A stretch of 64,000 bases of DNA from Planctomyces sp. (GTDB lineage: Bacteria > Planctomycetota > Planctomycetia > Planctomycetales > Planctomycetaceae). This document shows positions 60,256 through 64,000 of this stretch, one piece after another. The stretch covers positions 1 through 64,000 of the forward strand of contig JAEUIH010000020.1 in the NCBI GenBank assembly GCA_016795105.1, written 5' to 3'. Within the stretch, counting starts at the first letter, position 1. Every line of letters starts with the position of its first letter. Under the pieces are notes generated by a model. The model searched no databases. It was not told where the DNA came from and saw only the letters and a list, made by a program, of their open reading frames with translations. A program made the position numbers and the translations under genes.

Positions 60256-61197
60256 ATGAAGCGGTATGTCGGACTGGTTCTGTTATTGCTTGCCGGAAGT
60301 TGTGGTTGTTCTGACCCGGCGGGTCCGATCACTCAGGAGAAGACGACAGGCGGGAAGGCTTCAGAAACTGAAGAGGTATTGAGAGTCGTTGCCACGTTCA
60401 GTGTTTTGGGGGACTGGTTGCGGGAAATTGGGGGTGATGCCGTCGAGGTGACAACGCTTGTCGGTCCGGGTTCCGACGCTCATACGTATGAGCCAACCCC
60501 TGCTGATGGAGCCGCGGTGGCGGAATCCTCTGTCGTATTCGAAGTTGGACTCGGATTTGAGTCATGGCTGGAGTCGTTTGTCGAGAGCAGTCATCCTTCA
60601 GTGGCGAGAGTGGTCGTAACGCGGAAGCTGAAGGGCCGAGTTCTGGATGAGTCCGTCGAGCATCAGGAGCTTGATCCGCATGTGTGGCACGACCCGGCTT
60701 TGGTGATATCGATGGTTCAGGAGATCGAGACAGCGTTGATCTCGAAAATGCCACACAGGGCAGACGAGTTTCGGCTGAGGGCATCAAACTATGTGACCCG
60801 ACTGAAGGAACTCGATCAGTCGATCAAAGATCTCGTGGCGTTGATTCCTGAAGACCGCCGAAGGCTGGTCACGACGCACGATACCTTTGGCTACTTTGCA
60901 GAGCGATACGGATTTCGAGTGTCGAGCATTCTGGGCTCCGTATCGAGTGAGGTCTCGGACCCATCTGCTGCAGAGCTGGCAGTGCTGATTGACGAGATTC
61001 GCAGGGAGCGAGTGGCTGCCATTTTCACGGAGAATATATTGAGCCCTGAGTTGACTCAGCAGGTGGCAGCAGAAGCCGGGACGCGTGTCGTTACAGGACT
61101 CTATACGGATGCACTTGGCCCTCCGGGTTCTTCGGGGGATACGTATCTCGGGATGATGGAATCGAATATTTCTCTGATTGCCGAGGCTTTGCGTTAA
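60256..61197 (+). CDS. znuA: Metal ABC transporter substrate-binding lipoprotein (ZnuA/TroA family)
   Basis: 313 residues. A lipoprotein signal (LLLLAGSCGC, lipidated at C16 or C18) leads to a cluster A-I binding protein: VVATFSVLGDWLREIGGD, first metal His in SDAHTYEPTP, second in LDPHVWHDP, Glu in IFTENILSPEL and Asp in LYTDALGPPG. The His-rich loop of proteobacterial ZnuA is absent, so zinc and manganese cannot be told apart from this gene alone. The ATG at 60256 gives the lipoprotein start; the open frame extends 17 codons further. The stop overlaps the ATPase start (TAATG). Confidence 0.9.
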   Translation: MKRYVGLVLLLLAGSCGCSDPAGPITQEKTTGGKASETEEVLRVVATFSVLGDWLREIGGDAVEVTTLVGPGSDAHTYEPTPADGAAVAESSVVFEVGLGFESWLESFVESSHPSVARVVVTRKLKGRVLDESVEHQELDPHVWHDPALVISMVQEIETALISKMPHRADEFRLRASNYVTRLKELDQSIKDLVALIPEDRRRLVTTHDTFGYFAERYGFRVSSILGSVSSEVSDPSAAELAVLIDEIRRERVAAIFTENILSPELTQQVAAEAGTRVVTGLYTDALGPPGSSGDTYLGMMESNISLIAEALR

Positions 61198-62069
61198 TGG
61201 AGACATCGCTCAACAGCCGCCGGAATGAGGAAGCGCACAGTGATTACTGCGGGCACAATGAAAACTGTGAGCCAAGGTTTCCTTACGGTGGACGCGGTCA
61301 TCGTGACCCGGTCGCCGGGACCCCCGCCATCGCGGTCTGCGGTTTGAGTGCCCGATATCCCTCTGCGATTCGCAATGCGCTGACGTCGGTCAGCATTACT
61401 GTCAATCGAGGGGAGCGAATGGCACTGTTGGGGGCCAACGGTGCGGGCAAAAGTACTCTTCTGAAGGCGATCGCGGGGTTGGTTGTGCCATTGGAGGGCG
61501 ACATTCGTTTGTTGGGAAATCCGGTTGGCGCCTGTCATCATCGAACCGTCTATCTGCCCCAGAAGAGTTCGATCGACTGGAAGTTCCCAATGACCGTTAC
61601 AGAGTTGGTAATGACTGGACGCTACGTTCATCTGGGGTGGTTCGTGCGGCCTCGAAAGGATGACTACACGCTTGTTTCTGCTGCTATTGAACGGCTTGGA
61701 ATCACTCGGTTTTCTGATGCCAGAATTGGTGAGCTGTCGGGTGGTCAGCAGCAGCGAGTGCTGCTCGCGAGGGCCCTGGTTCAAGGCGCCGAAATCCTTC
61801 TACTCGACGAGCCGCTGAACGCAGTGGACGAGGAAACCCGGTCGATTGTTGATGATGTTCTCGCAGCTGAGGCAAATCGCGGCTGTGCGGTGCTGCTGGC
61901 GACTCATGATACCGGATCTTTGACGGAGTCGTTTGATCGGGTCATTGGGATGAGCGATGGGCGAGTCATTTATAACGAGGTGCCATCTGCAATTCGAGGA
62001 GCGACTGAAGCTGAGGAATCAGAGTTCAGCCATGTCAGAAAGTTGCTGGCCTTCAGAGGGCAGGGCTGA
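61197..62069 (+). CDS. znuC: Metal ABC transporter ATP-binding protein (ZnuC-like)
   Basis: 290 residues. Walker A GANGAGKSTL, Q-loop LPQKSSIDWKFPMTV, signature LSGGQQQRVLLARAL, Walker B ILLLDEPLNAVD and H-loop LATHDTG are all intact. MTVTELVMTGRYVHLGWF is typical of Mn/Zn/Fe importers. An unusual N-terminal extension (about 40 residues, with HSDYCGHNENC) carries His and Cys and might sense or bind metal, although the first in-frame ATG may not be the true start. It is coupled to znuA by a TAATG overlap. Confidence 0.92.
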   Translation: METSLNSRRNEEAHSDYCGHNENCEPRFPYGGRGHRDPVAGTPAIAVCGLSARYPSAIRNALTSVSITVNRGERMALLGANGAGKSTLLKAIAGLVVPLEGDIRLLGNPVGACHHRTVYLPQKSSIDWKFPMTVTELVMTGRYVHLGWFVRPRKDDYTLVSAAIERLGITRFSDARIGELSGGQQQRVLLARALVQGAEILLLDEPLNAVDEETRSIVDDVLAAEANRGCAVLLATHDTGSLTESFDRVIGMSDGRVIYNEVPSAIRGATEAEESEFSHVRKLLAFRGQG

Positions 62070-62070
62070 A

Positions 62071-62895
62071 ATGATAGACTTAATTCTTGAGCCGATGAAC
62101 TATCTGTTCATGCGAAAGGCGCTCATCGCCAGTCTGTTGATCAGCATGACCTGTTCCAGCCTTGGAGTTCACGTCGTACATCGGCGGATGGCCTTTCTGG
62201 GCGACGCCATTGCCCACACGACGCTTCCAGGACTCGTGATTGCGTGGCTGAATCGATGGAGTCTCTTTTTCGGCGCTCTGGTTGCAGCTGTGTTAACGGC
62301 TGTCGGTATCGGCTGGATCAGTCGTCGTGAGCGGATTCGCGAAGACACTGCAATCGGAGTACTTTTCTCGGGGATGTTTGCTCTGGGTGTCGTTTTGATC
62401 AGCCGAACAAAGAGCTACCGGGATTTCTCTCACATGTTATTCGGGAATGTACTTGGCGTATCGAATGAGAGTCTGGTTGGGATTCTGATCGTCACTTTGA
62501 TCGTGTTTGTCGGGCTCGGATTATTGAGCAAGGAACTCATGCTGACTGCTGTCGATCCTCTGCACGCAGAGGTGATCGGTTTGTCGGCCGAGAAGACCCG
62601 CAGCATCCTGCTGGTACTGATGGCTCTGACGATAGTAACAGCGATTCAGGCGGTTGGAGTGGTGCTGACTTCGGCCATGCTGGTAACTCCCGCAGCTACA
62701 GCCGTGATTCTCACCAGTCGACTCCGCAGACAGATGCTTCTGTCGGTGGTACTTTCCTCATTTGCGAGTGTTTCGGGACTTTATTCATCCTACTACTTTG
62801 GGATTTCAGCTGGAGGGGCCATCGTCCTGGTTTGTACAGGCTGCTTTTGCTGCACGTTTCTGATTCAGTCCGTGCTCAGGCGAAGAGTTCATTGA
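62071..62895 (+). CDS. znuB: Metal ABC transporter permease (ZnuB-like, ABC-3 family)
   Basis: 274 residues with eight or nine TM segments. Family marks are [109 protein letters not shown] and [19 protein letters not shown]. The ATG at 62071 begins 1 nt after the ATPase stop. An upstream ATG in the same frame would overlap the ATPase by over 100 bp and is rejected. Its 3' end overlaps the convergent DUF1501 gene by 20 bp. Confidence 0.92.
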   Translation: MIDLILEPMNYLFMRKALIASLLISMTCSSLGVHVVHRRMAFLGDAIAHTTLPGLVIAWLNRWSLFFGALVAAVLTAVGIGWISRRERIREDTAIGVLFSGMFALGVVLISRTKSYRDFSHMLFGNVLGVSNESLVGILIVTLIVFVGLGLLSKELMLTAVDPLHAEVIGLSAEKTRSILLVLMALTIVTAIQAVGVVLTSAMLVTPAATAVILTSRLRRQMLLSVVLSSFASVSGLYSSYYFGISAGGAIVLVCTGCFCCTFLIQSVLRRRVH

Positions 62896-64000
62896 GCAGA
62901 CGGTAGTCTTCGACCCCGGTGACTCGAGCGTCAAGTCCCTGAAACTTGACGGACATCCGCTTATTGTCGATTCCCATACAATGGAGCACTGTATTGTTGA
63001 TGTCGGCGATATTGACCGGGTCAGCGACAACATTGTAGCTGAAGTCATCCGTCTGACCGATGGATCGTCCGCCCTGAACACCGCCCCCTGCCATCCACAT
63101 TGTGAAACACAGCGGATGATGATCGCGACCATAGTTATCACGCTGGAGGTCGCCCTGGCAGTAAACAGTTCGCCCGAATTCTCCGCCCCAGAGAATGAGT
63201 GTGTCCTTGAGCATGTCTCGCTGTTTCAGGTCTTCAATCAGGCCTCGCGTTGCCTGGTCGATATCCCGGCACTGACTGCGAAGATCATTCGGCAGATTGG
63301 TGTGCTGATCCCAGCCGCGGTGGAACAGCTGAATGCACTGAACGCCTCGTTCCGCCAGCCGCCGCGCCATCAGACAACTGGCTGCAAATGTTCCTGGTGT
63401 CTTTGCGTCTTCTCCATAGAGTTCAAAGACGTGCTGTGGTTCCTGAGAAAGGTCTGTGAGTTCAGGAACGGAGGTCTGCATTCGAAAGGCCATCTCATAC
63501 TGAGAAATCCTTGCATTGGTTTCCGGATCTCCCATCCTGCTGAACTGAATGCGATTCATTTCAGCAAGACCATCCAGCATTTTTCTGCGATCGGAAGCTT
63601 CGAGACCTGGCGGATTGTTGATAAACAGCACGGGGTCACCTTTTGCCCGCAACGCGACGCCCTGAAGATTCGGTGGAAGGAACCCAGTGCCCCAAAGTCG
63701 TGAGTAAAGTGCCTGAGCGCTCTTTCGGCCTGTCCAGCTGGGCGTCATCACAACATAGTTCGGGAGATTTTCTGTACCGGCACCGAGGCCATAGGTCAGC
63801 CATGCACCCATGCTGGGCCAGCCGGGAAGTTCCCGGCCGGTCTGGATGTATGTGACAGCCGGGTCATGGTTGATTGCATTCGTTCGTACGGAATACATAA
63901 ACGACAGATCATCAACGACCTTTGCGGTCTCGGGCAGGAGTTCGCTGACGTATCTGCCACACTGACCATGTTGTTGAAACCTGAACATTGATGGCGCCAT
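62876..64000 (-). CDS. DUF1501 family protein, N-terminus beyond the window
   Basis: 374 residues of a DUF1501 protein seen from [22 protein letters not shown] to the end. The signal and first 80-100 residues lie beyond position 64000. [76 protein letters not shown] and [15 protein letters not shown] are family motifs. The HWDQH and CMGIDNKR variants differ from the other copies in the window, so it is a separate subgroup. A PSCyt-type partner may lie upstream, outside the window. Confidence 0.9.
   Translation of the reverse strand: MAPSMFRFQQHGQCGRYVSELLPETAKVVDDLSFMYSVRTNAINHDPAVTYIQTGRELPGWPSMGAWLTYGLGAGTENLPNYVVMTPSWTGRKSAQALYSRLWGTGFLPPNLQGVALRAKGDPVLFINNPPGLEASDRRKMLDGLAEMNRIQFSRMGDPETNARISQYEMAFRMQTSVPELTDLSQEPQHVFELYGEDAKTPGTFAASCLMARRLAERGVQCIQLFHRGWDQHTNLPNDLRSQCRDIDQATRGLIEDLKQRDMLKDTLILWGGEFGRTVYCQGDLQRDNYGRDHHPLCFTMWMAGGGVQGGRSIGQTDDFSYNVVADPVNIADINNTVLHCMGIDNKRMSVKFQGLDARVTGVEDYRLLNELFA

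Noticed and set aside
61957-62070. Longer start for the ZnuB-like permease
   Set aside because: It would overlap the ATPase gene by over 100 bp and add a non-hydrophobic stretch; ATG at 62071 follows the ATPase stop by 1 nt.

Overview
The window looks like a chromosomal segment of a planctomycete of moderate G+C content. The evidence is four DUF1501 genes, three of them paired with a DUF1549/DUF1553 gene and two of those carrying a PSCyt1 c-type haem motif. Two DUF1559 (H-X9-DG type) pseudopilins, an exported sulfatase, a giant surface protein with an N-terminal LExLExRxLL motif, and a TMTC-like membrane protein point the same way. The genus cannot be fixed from sequence alone.

Layout. 0-1.5 kb: tRNA-Ser(UGA) with its terminator, then a repeat-rich stretch with no gene. 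1.5-6.3 kb: a DegT-family aminotransferase, a Maf-dus gene pair and a decayed IS4/Tn5-like transposase. 6.5-11.8 kb (minus): an enolase-superfamily enzyme, then a PSCyt/DUF1549/DUF1553 and DUF1501 pair. 12-13.5 kb: TMTC-like membrane protein. 13.7-19.5 kb (plus): part of a Tad/Flp pilus locus (two 57-aa Flp pilins, a 39-aa candidate membrane peptide, CpaA-like peptidase, CpaB, CpaC, CpaE) without the CpaF ATPase or TadB/TadC. 19.5-34 kb: mixed genes, including a zinc-phospholipase-like/DUF4332 fusion, sulfatase, SapC, Rrf2, peptidase U32, a second DUF1549-DUF1501 pair, and a BlaI-BlaR pair whose promoter carries two phased dyads.

35-49 kb: an envelope locus. Its minus-strand core is a multi-TM protein, an ExbB/TolQ-like channel, a DUF2149 protein and a membrane-anchored CobN-like chelatase. 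This resembles the HmuS-type CobN plus ExbB plus DUF2149 machinery known from Bacteroidetes haem-use operons. It is followed on the same strand by a secreted Cys/His-rich protein, a DUF1559 pseudopilin and a 1350-aa surface protein with two choice-of-anchor-M-like domains and a His-rich loop. A second DUF1559 protein and a lipoprotein are divergent. 49-56 kb: an esterase, a third PSCyt-DUF1501 pair and a REP-associated tyrosine transposase (RAYT). 56.6-62.9 kb: a Fur/Zur-like regulator, a [2Fe-2S] protein, a WD40 protein and a COG0523 GTPase, divergent from a ZnuABC-like transporter. The window ends in a fourth, incomplete DUF1501 gene.

The main hypothesis is that the CobN/ExbB/DUF2149 envelope machine and the Zur-ZnuABC-COG0523 cluster form one metal (probably zinc) scavenging regulon. 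Similar TGCA-N7/8-TGCA dyads lie in the promoter regions of both loci. A second theme is three families of dispersed palindromic repeats, one of them also present just upstream of the RAYT gene.
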